From: Phaeocystidibacter luteus
GTDB lineage: Bacteria > Bacteroidota > Bacteroidia > Flavobacteriales > Schleiferiaceae
DNA: 64,000 nt
Assembly (NCBI RefSeq): GCF_008933115.1
Contig: NZ_WBVO01000005.1
Span: 1-64,000, forward strand
Direction of reading: 5' to 3'
Position numbers and translations under genes: made by a program. The notes beneath the pieces were generated by a model, which did no database searches, was not told the origin of the DNA, and worked only from the letters and a program-made list of their open reading frames with translations. This document shows positions 50,901 to 61,241 of this stretch, piece after piece (position 1 is the stretch's first letter; each line of letters starts with the position of its first letter).

Positions 50901-53900
50901 TTGACCCACCAAAGCAGCTTACATGATTGTTGATTGAAGCCGATATTCCGATTGCACTAGCCGGCTGAGTAATGGTAACCGACTCCGTAGTTGAACATCC
51001 GTTTGCATCTGTAATTGTTGCGGTATAAGTACCTGCAACTACATTTGAAAGGGTATCATTTCCTGAACCGTTGCTCCAACTCACCGAGTATGGCGCCGTA
51101 CCTCCGGTAACTGATACATAGGCTTCACCATTGTTTCCGCCAAAGCAGTTCACATTTGAAATCACGGAACTCGTGCTTGTCAATGCCGAAGCTGGCTGAG
51201 TAATGACAACCGTAGTAGTAGCCGTACATCCATTCGCATCTGTAACTGTTGCCGTGTAAGAGCCAGCGGCAAGGTTAGCAATGATGGCTGTAGTTGCCCC
51301 ATTACTCCAAGAAATGGAATACGGAGCTGTGCCGCCGGTAATGTCAATTTCAGCTGAACCAGTTGTATTGCCAAAGCAATCTACATCAGCACTGTTCAAA
51401 AGGGTAACCGCAAGTGCGGCTGATGGCTGCGTGATTGTCACACTGGCCGTATCTGTACATCCGTTGGCATCCGTTATCGTTACGGAATACGTTCCAACAA
51501 TCAAACCAGAAATGTTCGCAGAAGTAGCTCCATTGCTCCAACTGTACGCATACGGAGCAACGCCCCCAGTCGCGCTTGCCTGAGCCGAACCGGTTGAGTT
51601 TCCAAAGCAGTCTACGTTGGATACAACAACAGCACTTGCGCTGATAGCACTAGATGGCTCTGTGATTGTCACCGATTCATTTGTAGTACATCCATTCGCA
51701 TCCGTAATGGTGACGGTGTACGTGCCCGCAGTCAAGTTGCCAATAGTATCGGTTGTGGCACCGTTCGACCAGCTCACAGCATATGGAGCTGTGCCGCCAG
51801 TATAAGTAATGAATGCCCGGCCATCGTTTCCTCCGAAGCAGCTTACATTGCTTAGCACGACGCTTGTACTTGAAAGCGCAGCTGCCGGTTGTGTAATGGT
51901 AATCGAGAGGGTATCTGTACAACCGTTTGCATCGGTCACAGTAACACTGTACGTTCCTGCTGTGATGTTAGCATTCAATGCTGTGTTAACCCCATTGCTC
52001 CAGGCAATGGTATATGGAGCCGTGCCACCTACAATCGTAATTTCTGCCGATCCAGTTGCGTTGCCAAAGCAATCCACATTCTGGCTACTCAATAAGCTCA
52101 CCGCAAGAGCAGATGCTGGTTGAGTGATGATTACACTAGAAGTATCTGTACATCCATTTGCATCCGTTACCGTCACAGTGTAGGTTCCAGCAATCAAGCC
52201 AGTAGCGCTAGCCGCAGTTGCTCCATTACTCCAGCTGTAGGTGTATGGTGCTGTTCCGCCCGTAGCACTCGCTTGGGCCGATCCAGTTGCTGAACCGAAG
52301 CAATCCACATTTGATTGCACAACAGCACTTGCACTTAATGCCGATGCTGGTTCGGTTATCACTACTGTATCCTGTCGCGTACAACCGTTCGCATCCGTGA
52401 TGGTTACGGTGTACATTCCAGCCGTTAGGCCGCTAATGGTATCTGTAGCCGCACCGTTGCTCCAATTCACCACATAAGGAGAAGTGCCTCCAGAGTATGC
52501 AACGGAAGCCTGACCGTCGTTTCCACCAAAGCAATTCACATCGCTGATTACAGATGCGAGAACTCCAACGGAACTCGAAGGCTGTGTAATGACTATGCTT
52601 GAAGTATCCGAACATCCATTTGCATCTGTTACAGTGACGGTGTACGTTCCCGCAGCAAGGCCTGTAGCTATTGCCGTGGATTGGCCATCACTCCATGCGT
52701 ATGTGTATGGAGCCGTTCCACCGGTTGCGCTCGCCGTACCAGATCCCGTATTGGTTCCAAAACAAAGAACATTAGAAGTGACCGTTGCCGAAGCGCTCAA
52801 TGCGCTTGCAGGCTGGGTGATAGTTACTCCAACTGTTACTTGGCATCCGTTACTATCGGTAACCATTACCGTATAACTCCCCGCAGCAAGACCAGTAGCT
52901 GTATCACCAGACGCGCCGTTACTCCATGCATAGGTGTAAGGTGCATCACCGCCGGTAGCGGTTGCGACCGCAACGCCATCAGTGCCTCCAAAACAATTGA
53001 CAGCACTAAACTCAACAGCGGTAAGACTTAACACAGAAGAGGGTTGAGTGATTACCACAGAAAGGCTATCCTGACAACCATTGTCATCGGTTACCGTCAC
53101 CGTGTATGTTCCCGCCGGAAGACCAGAAGCCAAGGCAACAGATGTTCCGTGATCCCAATCGAAGCTATACGGCGGAGTACCACCTGTAGCACTGGCAAGT
53201 GCAGATCCGTCAGACCCTCCCAAACAACGAACGTTGTTGAGCACATCAATTGAAACGGTCACTGAAGAATCAGGCTGTGTCATTGTCACGTGAGCCGTGT
53301 CTGTACAACCATTCGCATCGGTTACAGTAACGATATAAAGTCCGGTATCAAGGCCAGTGGCAGTGATCCCCGCCTGGCCGTTGCTCCAAGAATAGCTATA
53401 TGGTGGTGTACCTCCAGTAGCTGTTGCTGTAGCGTATCCATCAGATCCGCCGAAACAGTTCACTGGGAAGAGCACACTTGCCGAAGCATCTACAGAACTT
53501 GATGGTTCAGTAATGGTCACTTGGGCAGTATCCATACAACCTTGGGCATCAGTTACAATGACGGAGTGAGTTCCGGCAGCCAGATTATTTGCTGTGGCTG
53601 TAGTTTGACCATCAGACCACAAATAGGTGTACGGTGAAGTGCCGCCTTGCGCAAATACATTTGCACTACCATCAGCACCACCTAGGCAGCTCACATTGTT
53701 AATCACTGTCGGTGTGAGAATGATATCCTGAGGTGGCGATTGAATATTCACGTTCGTAGTAGCCTCGCAACCAAGTGCGTCGGTTACCACAACAGTATGA
53801 TTTCCAGCAGCAAGACCAGTTGCTGTATCTGTGGTTTGGCCATCACTCCATTGGTAGGTAAATGGAGCAACACCATTGGTTACCGTTACATAGGCGGCCC

Positions 53901-56900
53901 CGTCAGCACCACCGTAACAACTCGTTGTAGCATACGCGGTAGCTGCGGCCATGATATCTGTGGCAGGCTCAGTAATAACGACAGAAACAAGATCCTGACA
54001 ACCCATTGAGTCTGTAACAAGCACAGCGTAATTTCCAGCTACTAGCCCGGTTGCTGTATCGCCTGTTTGACCATCACTCCACGCATAGGTATATGGCGCT
54101 GTACCACCCGTAGCATTGGCCCAAGCAATACCATCAGAACCACCAAAACAAGTAACGTTTGCTACGACCGTTCCTCCCGCCGTAACCGGCGCAGTAGGTT
54201 GGGTAATAAAGACTCTAGCGGTATCTGTACAACCGTTCGCGTCGGTTGCTGTAACCACGTACCATTGAGAACTCAAGGTCGTCGTATTCGCGCCGGTCAC
54301 ACCGTTACTCCACGTGAATGTATAAGGTGGAGTTCCACCCGTTGCCGATGCCGAAGCAGTTCCATCATTTCCTCCGAAACAAGAAACAGGAGCGGTCATA
54401 CTTGCGGATGCATTAACTGCACTTGCAGGTTGTGTGATCGTAACTGTGGCACTATCTACGCATCCATTGGCATCTGTCACAACAACGGTGTGTGATCCTG
54501 CCCAAAGTCCTGTTGCCGTTCTGGTGGTTTGTCCATTACCCCACAAATAGGTGTAAGGGGAAGTGCCACCTGTAGCGGAAGCTCGAGCTGAAGCGCTTGA
54601 GTCGCCCAAGCACAACACTTGCGACAGAACAGTCGCCGATGCAGAAACAGCCGTCGCCGGTTCTGTTATGGTAATAGTAGCCGTAGTAACACAAGCATTC
54701 GCATCGGTTACTGTAACCGTGTGTGTTCCAGCGGCAAGTGCTATCGCGGTATCGTTCAACTCGCCATTCGACCAGCTATAAGTGTACGGCGGTGTGCCGC
54801 CAGAGCCCGTCGCATATGCGGAACCATCAGATCCCCCAAGGCAAGAAACACTTGAGATCCCAGCTGTTGTAGCCGAAACTTGAGTAGGTTGAGTCAGCGT
54901 CACATCCGCTGTGGTCTGACATCCCAAGCTATCGGTGATTGTAACGGTATATGTTCCAACGGCTAAACCGGTAATAGTGTCGTTCGATGAACCCGTGCTC
55001 CAACTGTAGGTATACGGAGCCCATCCGCCAGATGCGGTGGCGTAAGCCGTCCCATCCGAACTTCCGAAACACGTAATAGTCAGCGCATCAATAGCCGTTG
55101 CAGAAAGCGGAGTTGCCGGTTCTGTTACGGTTACATCGATAGAATCCTGACATCCATTGGCGTCGGTTATAACTACAGTATATGTTCCTGCAGCCAAGCC
55201 TGTTGCAGAGTCTCCAGTTTGACCATTACTCCATGCAAACGTGTACGGCGAAGTACCACCGTTTCCATTTACCGCTGCCCAGCCATCGGCATCGCCAACG
55301 CAGGAAACGGCCCAAACCTGAGAAATACTCACGCTAACAGCAGAAGCCGGTTCGGTTATCACAACCGTAACAGTGTCGGTACAACCAAGGCTGTCCGTTA
55401 CAGTAACGAGGTGCGAACCTGCACTCAAGCCCGTTGCAGTAGAGGAGGTCTGACCATTTGCCCAGAGGTATGTATACGGTGCAGTTCCTCCAGAGCCAAT
55501 AGCTGTAGCCTGACCATCGGAACCTCCAAAACATGAAACTGGATTGTCCATCGTAGCGCTCACGTCTACCGCAGTAGCAGGCTGTGTGATTGTAACTGAA
55601 TCTAGAACAGAGCAACCGTTAGCATCAGTTACTGTAACTGTATGATTTCCGGCCGACAAGCCTGTTGCAGTTGCCGTAGTTTGGCCATTAGCCCATAGGT
55701 ATGTAAATGGAGGAGTTCCTCCAGATCCTGCAGCTGTTGCAGAACCATCTGCGCCACCAAAGCAGCTAACATTTGCCACAACAGTTGTTGATGTTGCGAT
55801 AGAATCTGGCTCACCAACGACTACCGAGCTTGAGCTTGTACAGCCGTTTGAATCGACCACAAATACCGTGTAAGTTCCAGCGGAAACCCCTGTAAGGGTG
55901 TCGCCAGTATATCCTGTGCTCCACGAAATGGTATACGGGGCAGTCCCCCCAGTGGCGGTTCCATAGAGAATTCCATCGGCTCCATTATAACAAGAGATGG
56001 TTCCAATAACCGCAGCCGTCACATCTAGGTCAGCTGCTGGAGGTGGAACATCCAACGTGTCCATCAAAATACAGCCATTCGAATCTGTAATCGTAACAGC
56101 GATCAATCCTCCACCTAGACCAGAGATTGTGTCATTCGTAGTACCGTCTCCCCACACAAACGAGTACGGAGGAGTGCCACCAGACACTGTGATGTATCCT
56201 GATCCATTAGACACGCCACACGTAGGCGCAGTAATCAAGGTAGATGTTGAAGAAAGTGCACTTGCCGGCTGCGCTATGGTCACAAAAGCTGAATCTTGAC
56301 AACCATTGGCATCGGTCATTATAACATGATAGTTTCCAGGAATTAAGCCTGAAGCAGTCTGCCCAGTCTGACCGTCGCTCCACAAGTATGTATACGGAGA
56401 AACCCCTCCTGATCCGTTCGCAGTAGCAGTACCATCAGCTCCACCAAAACAGTTGACGTCCGTTTTTGTGATAATGGCCGCAAGCGGCATAGAAGGCGTA
56501 GTGATTTCGATGGAATCCGTTTGAACACAACCGCGGTTGTCTGTTACGGTTACCCAATAAGTACCAGGGGATAACATGTTAATAGATGAAGTCGTTGCCC
56601 CTGTATTCCACAAATACGAGTATGGCGCTTCTCCCCCAGAAGGAGCAGAACTAGCAGATCCATCAGAAAGACCGAAACATGTAATCATGCTTCCGGTGAC
56701 ATTCAACAAAAGTGAATCTGGCTCTGTAACCACTACTGTATTTGTATCGGTACAGCCCATACTGTCAGTTACCGTAACTATGTAGCTACCAGCGGAAATG
56801 CCGGTGATAGTATCACCCGTCATTCCATTGCTCCACGCATAAGTGTATGGTGGAACACCACCAGAAGCAGAAGCGTACGCGGTTCCATCGCTGGCGCCGT

Positions 56901-59889
56901 TACACGTGATTGTTGTTCCATCTGCCGCACCTACAAGTAGTTCGAAAGCTGGCTCGAAAATGTTCACCAGCGATGTATCTGTACATCCGTTGGCATCGGT
57001 CACGGTGAGAATGTAATTACCACCAGCAAGACCCGTGATATTCGGACCCGTCATGCCGTTGCTCCAAGAATAGGTGTACGGCGGCGTGCCGCCTGAAGCT
57101 GTTGCATTCGCTGATCCATTCACATCACCTCGACAAGTAACACCAACGGTGCTTGAGGTTCCAGCAATCAAAGCTGAAGCAGGCTGTGTGATTGTTAAGC
57201 TCACCGAATCCTGGCAACCATTAGCGTCGGTTACCACAACTGTGTGTGTACCAGCCGATAGGTTGGTTGGATTAGCAGTAGCTTGACCAGACGTCCATGC
57301 ATACGTATAAGGAGTCGTCCCCCCTGTTACGGTGATGGTTGCTTCGCCCGTGCTGTCTCCAAAGCAAAGCACATTGGCATCAACAACACCAGAAACATTA
57401 AGGGCGGTTGGCTCGGTCAATGTGAATACTGCAGTATCCTGACAACCATTGGCGTCAGTGATTGTGGCAGTGTAGGTTCCAGCGGTTAACCCAGAAATGG
57501 TGTCTGTTGAAGCGCCGTTAGACCAAGAGATTGTATAAGGAGATGTGCCTCCAGTGATACCAACATATCCAGATCCATTTGAATCGCCAAAGCAGAGGAT
57601 GGTTTGAAGAATACTAGCCGTAGCCACCAACTCTGCGCTCGGCTCCGCAATTGTTACGGTTGCAGAATCCTGACAACCGTTGGCGTCGGTTACCACCACG
57701 GTATATGTTCCTCCACTTACACCCGTGATTGCGGTATCAATTACCCCATTGCTCCATTCATAGTCATATGGAGGAGTTCCGCCGGTAGCGTTTGCAGTTG
57801 CACTTCCATCAGCATCGCCAAAGCAAAGCACATCTGTGGAATCCGTAATGGCAACTGTCAACGAAGCGGTTGGTTGCGTAATGTTGATGGTTGCACTATC
57901 TGAACAGCCACGGCTATCCGTAACTACAACAGAATACGAACCGGCAGGTCCAGTGATTGAGCTTGTTGTATCACCTGTATTCCACACATAAGAATATGGA
58001 AGTGTTCCGCCTGAAACAGCAACAGAAGCTACCCCATCATTTCCACCGAAGCACGAAACGGGCGCATCCATAGCTATGCTGAGGGTAAGTGCACTGTCTG
58101 GTTGAGTCATCACAAGCGCAAGTGTATCCGTACAACCAACACTGTCGGTTACGATAACCGTATGGCTTCCAGCGGTCAAGCCAGTTGCAGTATCGTTGGT
58201 TTCACCATTGCTCCACAAGTAAGTGTAGGGTGATCTTCCTCCGGTTGCTACCACAACGCCCACACCGTCTGCCCCACCAAAGCAGGAAATAGGTGCTTCA
58301 AGAATAGTGAGTCCCCCAACAGGCTGAGCCGGTTGAGTTAAGGTTGTTGTCAACGAATCGGTACACCCGTTCGCGTCTGTAACAACTACGGAATACGTAC
58401 CAGCTACAAGGTTGTTACGGAGACTATCTGTATTACCGTCATCCCATAACACCGAGTATGGCGGCGTTCCACCCGTTATCAAAATGTCTAGTGATCCAAT
58501 ACTGTCGCCAAAGCACAAAATTTCATTCTGATTCTGAATCGCAACAGCTATTGGTGAACTCGGTTGAGTCAAGTTTACGACTATAGAGTCTGTACACCCG
58601 TTGGCGTCTGTAACATAATAGGTATACGTTCCCGCGCCAATGTTTGAGAGTGTGTCTTGCAATGCGCCGTTTGACCACGACGTAGTATAAGGTGGAGTTC
58701 CTCCGGTGACGAACCCACCGAGTGTCCCGTTTAAGTCACCAAAACATTGAATACTGTCTATTATATCGACGTTGGCGACTAAGGAGTCGGGTTCGGTGAC
58801 CGTTACTTGAACGGTATCCGTACAACCGCCGCCGCTGGTTACGTAAATTTCATACGTCCCAGCGCCAAGGTTGTAAACCGTGTCGCTTGTTGCACCGGTA
58901 GACCATAAGTAGGTGACGGGTGGCGAACCTCCCCAAACGTCAACCCACGCCCAGCCGTCGGTATCGCCGTGACAAGAAACCTGAGCGCCTTGTTGAGCGA
59001 TTGCCCAACCACACCCACCAAAGGTGAACGAAGGAGTGCTGTCGGTAATAGCAATGAAGATGCTGTCTCCATCGCTGAATAGGTTATCATTGACACCACC
59101 GATATCCGAAGCAGAACCACCTAGCGCCGAGTTAGGCGAGGTGGCCGTTGCAAAAATCATTCGAATGGAATCTGTAGGACTCACCCCTAAACTGTCGTAG
59201 GGAATGTAGAAGTCTATAAATATTGGGTCAGAAAGAGGACAGTTCGTGTACCCGGCATGACTTCGTTGAGAGTGCGACGCGCCTGGGTAAGAAGAAAGTG
59301 TTGTTCCGGTTGTAGTACCATCAACATCCATGATAGAAACCAAGCCCCCGGCATTTGTGCCATAAATAACTTCAAGTTCAAAACCTGGGTTTCCTGCAAC
59401 TGCATTTGGGTCGGCCCCTGCGCCTGTAAAACCCATTTTGTTATCGGTATCAATAAGGAAACTGAATCCGTAGGCCCCTGTAACATTCCGAGCAATTCGA
59501 ATCCGATACATCAAAAATTCATCGCCGTTGCCTGGCATTGCATCTGGATCTCCGAGATACCAATATCCGGCACTCATAGGATAACCAGGGTTGTCTACAA
59601 TTTCAGACTTACCGCAATCGTTACCCCCTTGCAAATCTGCAGGAGGCTCTGCGGTGAGGTGAAACATCGGAATCATTGGGTACTCAAAATCGAACGATTC
59701 ATCGATAACCACAGAGGTATCAATGGCACCACCCGAAGCGGAAATCCACCCGTCTGAATTCGGATCAAGTATGGTACCGGAAGATGGGTCGTAAATCCAA
59801 CCAATCTGTCCAAAGGCCATTACATGAACCAATGTCAGAGCTAGAAGCCATACGCGCCGTTTGCAGGGAAGCGAGTAAAGGCTTTTCAT
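47926..59889 (-). CDS. giant SprB-like repeat adhesin with T9SS type B sorting domain
   Basis: A 3987-residue surface protein. Signal peptide 1-27 (RRVWLLALTLVHVMAFGQ), an N-terminal unique domain (about 28-303), and from residue 304 about 47 SprB-type repeats of 72-80 residues. Each starts V-x-CFGG-x-DG, continues GGT-x-PYTYSWSNG and L-x-AGTYTVTVTDANGC, and ends ITQPASAL. The C-terminus (3901-3987, YLHIPNAFTPNEDRIN ... IFDRWGNLVFSS ... KRGHVVVIH) is a gliding-motility-associated type B sorting domain, so export is by the type IX system. SprB-like proteins are cell-surface adhesins moved by the gliding machinery. Repeats 29-40 show a three-repeat higher order. Monocistronic; overlaps the receptor gene end by 4 bases. 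Confidence 0.96.
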   Translation of the reverse strand: MKSLYSLPCKRRVWLLALTLVHVMAFGQIGWIYDPSSGTILDPNSDGWISASGGAIDTSVVIDESFDFEYPMIPMFHLTAEPPADLQGGNDCGKSEIVDNPGYPMSAGYWYLGDPDAMPGNGDEFLMYRIRIARNVTGAYGFSFLIDTDNKMGFTGAGADPNAVAGNPGFELEVIYGTNAGGLVSIMDVDGTTTGTTLSSYPGASHSQRSHAGYTNCPLSDPIFIDFYIPYDSLGVSPTDSIRMIFATATSPNSALGGSASDIGGVNDNLFSDGDSIFIAITDSTPSFTFGGCGWAIAQQGAQVSCHGDTDGWAWVDVWGGSPPVTYLWSTGATSDTVYNLGAGTYEIYVTSGGGCTDTVQVTVTEPDSLVANVDIIDSIQCFGDLNGTLGGFVTGGTPPYTTSWSNGALQDTLSNIGAGTYTYYVTDANGCTDSIVVNLTQPSSPIAVAIQNQNEILCFGDSIGSLDILITGGTPPYSVLWDDGNTDSLRNNLVAGTYSVVVTDANGCTDSLTTTLTQPAQPVGGLTILEAPISCFGGADGVGVVVATGGRSPYTYLWSNGETNDTATGLTAGSHTVIVTDSVGCTDTLALVMTQPDSALTLSIAMDAPVSCFGGNDGVASVAVSGGTLPYSYVWNTGDTTSSITGPAGSYSVVVTDSRGCSDSATINITQPTASLTVAITDSTDVLCFGDADGSATANATGGTPPYDYEWSNGVIDTAITGVSGGTYTVVVTDANGCQDSATVTIAEPSAELVATASILQTILCFGDSNGSGYVGITGGTSPYTISWSNGASTDTISGLTAGTYTATITDANGCQDTAVFTLTEPTALNVSGVVDANVLCFGDSTGEATITVTGGTTPYTYAWTSGQATANPTNLSAGTHTVVVTDANGCQDSVSLTITQPASALIAGTSSTVGVTCRGDVNGSANATASGGTPPYTYSWSNGMTGPNITGLAGGNYILTVTDANGCTDTSLVNIFEPAFELLVGAADGTTITCNGASDGTAYASASGGVPPYTYAWSNGMTGDTITGISAGSYIVTVTDSMGCTDTNTVVVTEPDSLLLNVTGSMITCFGLSDGSASSAPSGGEAPYSYLWNTGATTSSINMLSPGTYWVTVTDNRGCVQTDSIEITTPSMPLAAIITKTDVNCFGGADGTATANGSGGVSPYTYLWSDGQTGQTASGLIPGNYHVIMTDANGCQDSAFVTIAQPASALSSTSTLITAPTCGVSNGSGYITVSGGTPPYSFVWGDGTTNDTISGLGGGLIAVTITDSNGCILMDTLDVPPPAADLDVTAAVIGTISCYNGADGILYGTATGGTAPYTISWSTGYTGDTLTGVSAGTYTVFVVDSNGCTSSSSVVVGEPDSIATSTTVVANVSCFGGADGSATAAGSGGTPPFTYLWANGQTTATATGLSAGNHTVTVTDANGCSVLDSVTITQPATAVDVSATMDNPVSCFGGSDGQATAIGSGGTAPYTYLWANGQTSSTATGLSAGSHLVTVTDSLGCTDTVTVVITEPASAVSVSISQVWAVSCVGDADGWAAVNGNGGTSPYTFAWSNGQTGDSATGLAAGTYTVVITDANGCQDSIDVTVTEPATPLSATAIDALTITCFGSSDGTAYATASGGWAPYTYSWSTGSSNDTITGLAVGTYTVTITDSLGCQTTADVTLTQPTQVSATTAGISSVSCLGGSDGSAYATGSGGTPPYTYSWSNGELNDTAIALAAGTHTVTVTDANACVTTATITITEPATAVSASATVLSQVLCLGDSSASARASATGGTSPYTYLWGNGQTTRTATGLWAGSHTVVVTDANGCVDSATVTITQPASAVNASASMTAPVSCFGGNDGTASASATGGTPPYTFTWSNGVTGANTTTLSSQWYVVTATDANGCTDTARVFITQPTAPVTAGGTVVANVTCFGGSDGIAWANATGGTAPYTYAWSDGQTGDTATGLVAGNYAVLVTDSMGCQDLVSVVITEPATDIMAAATAYATTSCYGGADGAAYVTVTNGVAPFTYQWSDGQTTDTATGLAAGNHTVVVTDALGCEATTNVNIQSPPQDIILTPTVINNVSCLGGADGSANVFAQGGTSPYTYLWSDGQTTATANNLAAGTHSVIVTDAQGCMDTAQVTITEPSSSVDASASVLFPVNCFGGSDGYATATATGGTPPYSYSWSNGQAGITATGLDTGLYIVTVTDANGCTDTAHVTMTQPDSSVTVSIDVLNNVRCLGGSDGSALASATGGTPPYSFDWDHGTSVALASGLPAGTYTVTVTDDNGCQDSLSVVITQPSSVLSLTAVEFSAVNCFGGTDGVAVATATGGDAPYTYAWSNGASGDTATGLAAGSYTVMVTDSNGCQVTVGVTITQPASALSASATVTSNVLCFGTNTGSGTASATGGTAPYTYAWSDGQSTAIATGLAAGTYTVTVTDANGCSDTSSIVITQPSSSVGVLASVISDVNCFGGNDGQASVAYSGGTSPYVVNWSNGAATDTISGLTAGMYTVTITDANGCTRQDTVVITEPASALSASAVVQSNVDCFGSATGSAQASATGGTAPYTYSWSNGATAASATGLIAGTYTVTVTDANGCTDTSSVIITQPASALAVSLLSSQNVDCFGNATGSAEITIVGGTAPYTIAWSNGVNTALNANITAGTYSVTVTDANGCTDTLSITITQPAAALSSTSVVLSNVSCFGGNDGRAFITYTGGTAPYAVSWSNGATTDTIGNLTAGTYTVTITDANGCTTNESVTITEPSSAISASAVVVSNVDCFGNSTGSAQASATGGVAPYAYSWSNGATSANISGLIVGTYSVTITDANGCTDTASVTITQPSAALAVTLLNSADVDCFGNTTGSAEIDITGGTAPYSISWSNGATTAIIANLAAGSYTATVTDANGCTATTTVVITQPASALTSTSSVISNVNCFGGNNGEAYVSVTGGTAPYSVSWSNGSGNDTLSNVVAGTYTATITDANGCSTTESVTITQPASAIGISASINNHVSCFGGSNGSATASASGGTAPYTYSWSNGTTGASLNNVAAGTYTVTVTDINGCSTNTNVVITEPATAVAVAILSSSNVTCNGAANGTASAGASGGTGPYTYSWSNGASTATINNVAGGTYTVTVTDANGCTANASVTITEPAVALSSAVTILSHVDCFGGATGEAYVTYSGGTAPYTVTWVTGQTTDTISNLPAGSYSVTIVDANGCMTSQTVVITQPASGLSVSATVNSNVNCFGGTDGSATANVTGGTSPYTYSWSNGATTANMSNVTAGSYTVTVTDANGCIASTSVNITQPATPLSASAGVLSHVNCFGTATGSASVSASGGTGPYTYSWSNGASTSVINNVVAGTYTVTVTDANGCTDQSQVVITQPSSGMTVAAASTVDVSCNGGNDGAVQTTVSGGTTPYSYSWSNGATTQNLANLTAGTYTLTVTDASGCTATLSVSIAEPTPINIAKTGRGNVMCNGGMDGFASISVSGGVGPYNVSWNSGATGNSINNLVAGQYIATVTDANGCSDTVVFDITEPASSLSASVGFIQNVSCYDGNDGQAFVAISGGTAPYSISWSNGSSNDTIANLSAGSYVALVTDANGCVDSTSVIISQPQSDISANLNVLQHVMCKGDAAGIISSQVTGGTPPYQLSWSNGSASDTIQGLFAGLYTLTVTDANGCVGTFDATVLEPNAGLNAAAGMLNPVRCYGEADGVARVQISGGAAPYTVVWFDGSTADTIFNLPVGRYGVEIYDANGCYKTDSVDIIGPNEDLGVNANVVMVNCGGTNSGEIDVTPFGGTPPYSVSWNHGQSGQHITSLPVGVYPYTVVDGNGCIIQDTIEVVENDPIETDIYVEFATCPNSADGYVELNSQGGTPPYYYYFDGEPFTGIASDITPGSHEVTISDALGCDSTFYIYMGVDQEGDYLHIPNAFTPNEDRINEKYAIFGSECIGPSRFQIFDRWGNLVFSSHDPFNEFWNGRRDDGSLCKEDVYVWEFVSDNVEKRGHVVVIH
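49768..52539 (-). repeat. higher-order repeat: four 231-residue triplets in the adhesin
   Basis: Repeats 29-40 (residues 2451-3374) are each exactly 77 residues on average (924/12) and fall into four triplets. Members 1, 4, 7 and 10 share GGTAPYxVxWxxGxxTDTI. Members 2, 5 and 8 share AVxxLxSxN-like ends. Members 3, 6 and 9 share ALxSxSxVxSN-like ends. This implies amplification by three-repeat blocks. Confidence 0.7.
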
Positions 59890-60071
59890 GACGATATGAT
59901 TTTAGGTCTCATCTGGTCGTCGTCAGCACTACTAAGAATGTAGTTTGAACGAACTTTTCAAATCTACATGCCTCGGTCTCATTGTGTTGTATTCCGTTTC
60001 CGACATTCTATTCTGACTGTTTGAGGATAAAGCGCTCCAGTTAACTAACTTGCAGATATCATCTACGAGGT

Positions 60072-61238
60072 ATGGCTGGAACTGGATCTTCAAACCGCAC
60101 GAAATATCACATCCGAAAAGGTGTACTATTCGCCATTTTACTTCTACCACTTTGGAGCTATTTGTATTGGTTGGCCTCTCCCAACACCACGCTCAAAGTG
60201 GTCATGCTCGATAAAACAGCTCAGGATTTTAGCAACATAGAACACCGTGCCTTCACGTGGGTATTAAACCACGAACGGTACACGAAGCCTGACGGCTCAC
60301 AATACTCTAAAAGACTCGATTATCTTGGCTACTTCCCTAAGCCGACAAATCTATTGGATTCTAAGGACTTACACGGCTTCTCTCAAGCTCAGATAGACAG
60401 CATTTCAGACTATGTAGACGTAGGCTATTTCATCGATACCTATGGGTCTTATTATCAAGACTGGCGCGACCGAATGAGAGACATACCTCGCACAGGCTTG
60501 ATATACGGTGGGTTTGAGGGCGAAGATGCTTCTTTAATGGAGTCGCTCATGGACAAGAAGAAACTTGTGCTTGCAGAGTTTAGCATCTTCGGATCACCCA
60601 CCCCTAAGCCTGTTAGAGAAAGAACAGAAAACTTGCTAGGCGTGTATTTTTCGGGCTGGGTAGGGCGCTATTGGCAACAACTTGACACGATTGTGAGTGA
60701 CGAGGTGCCTCGTTGGATACCTAGACTGTACCAAGAACAATATGGTGTTGAATACGACTTTAGTGGTCCAGGCATTGGCTTTTTTCATGAATCAGGTCGC
60801 CTGCTATTGCTTTCAGAAGACGAGTTGAACCACATCGTTCCGATAATGGAAACGAATCCCGACGTGGCCGAAAAGTATGGCCTCGACGAATACCTGAGGT
60901 ATCCATTCTGGTTTGAAATATGCACCATGAACTCGTCGGTAGAGTCCATCGCCCACTTCAGAATACATCCTAATGAAAGAGGAAAGGAGTTGATGGATAG
61001 TCTCGATTTACCCGTGACCTTCCCTGCGGTTTTAGTGCATCCAGATTGGAAAACCATATACATGGCTGGAGACTTCACCGACAACCCTGTGGGTATTACG
61101 AGTAGCGTATTTGCTGGCGTTCAGCACGTCAAGCCATTTATGTACGACAATCAAAATCCAGAAGATCGAAAGAAGTTCTTCTGGGAATGGTATCGACCAT
61201 TCATCACCGGAATTCTAGCCGAAAACTTTCAGGAATAG
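60072..61238 (+). CDS. membrane-anchored hypothetical protein, 388 aa
   Basis: A single transmembrane helix near the N-terminus (KGVLFAILLLPLWSYLYWLAS, about residues 16-36) acts as an anchor. The large globular part is periplasmic: DKTAQDFSNIEHRAFTWVLNHERYTKPDGSQYSKRLDYLGYFP, DVGYFIDTYGSYYQDW, TGLIYGGFEGEDASLMESLMDKKKLVLAEFSIFGSPT, LLGVYFSGWVGRYWQQLD, and a conserved C-terminus (FTDNPVGITSSVFAGVQHVKPFMYDN). No family or catalytic motif can be named with certainty. The gene is convergent with, and 3 bases from, the family 2 glycosyltransferase gene at 61242, so it may work with the exopolysaccharide system. Confidence 0.7.
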   Translation: MAGTGSSNRTKYHIRKGVLFAILLLPLWSYLYWLASPNTTLKVVMLDKTAQDFSNIEHRAFTWVLNHERYTKPDGSQYSKRLDYLGYFPKPTNLLDSKDLHGFSQAQIDSISDYVDVGYFIDTYGSYYQDWRDRMRDIPRTGLIYGGFEGEDASLMESLMDKKKLVLAEFSIFGSPTPKPVRERTENLLGVYFSGWVGRYWQQLDTIVSDEVPRWIPRLYQEQYGVEYDFSGPGIGFFHESGRLLLLSEDELNHIVPIMETNPDVAEKYGLDEYLRYPFWFEICTMNSSVESIAHFRIHPNERGKELMDSLDLPVTFPAVLVHPDWKTIYMAGDFTDNPVGITSSVFAGVQHVKPFMYDNQNPEDRKKFFWEWYRPFITGILAENFQE

Positions 61239-61241
61239 GGG

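Noticed and set aside
48066-59757. Many antisense open frames inside the adhesin gene
   Set aside because: They arise from repeated codon patterns of the SprB repeats; their products are low-complexity shadows with no starts conserved between repeats.
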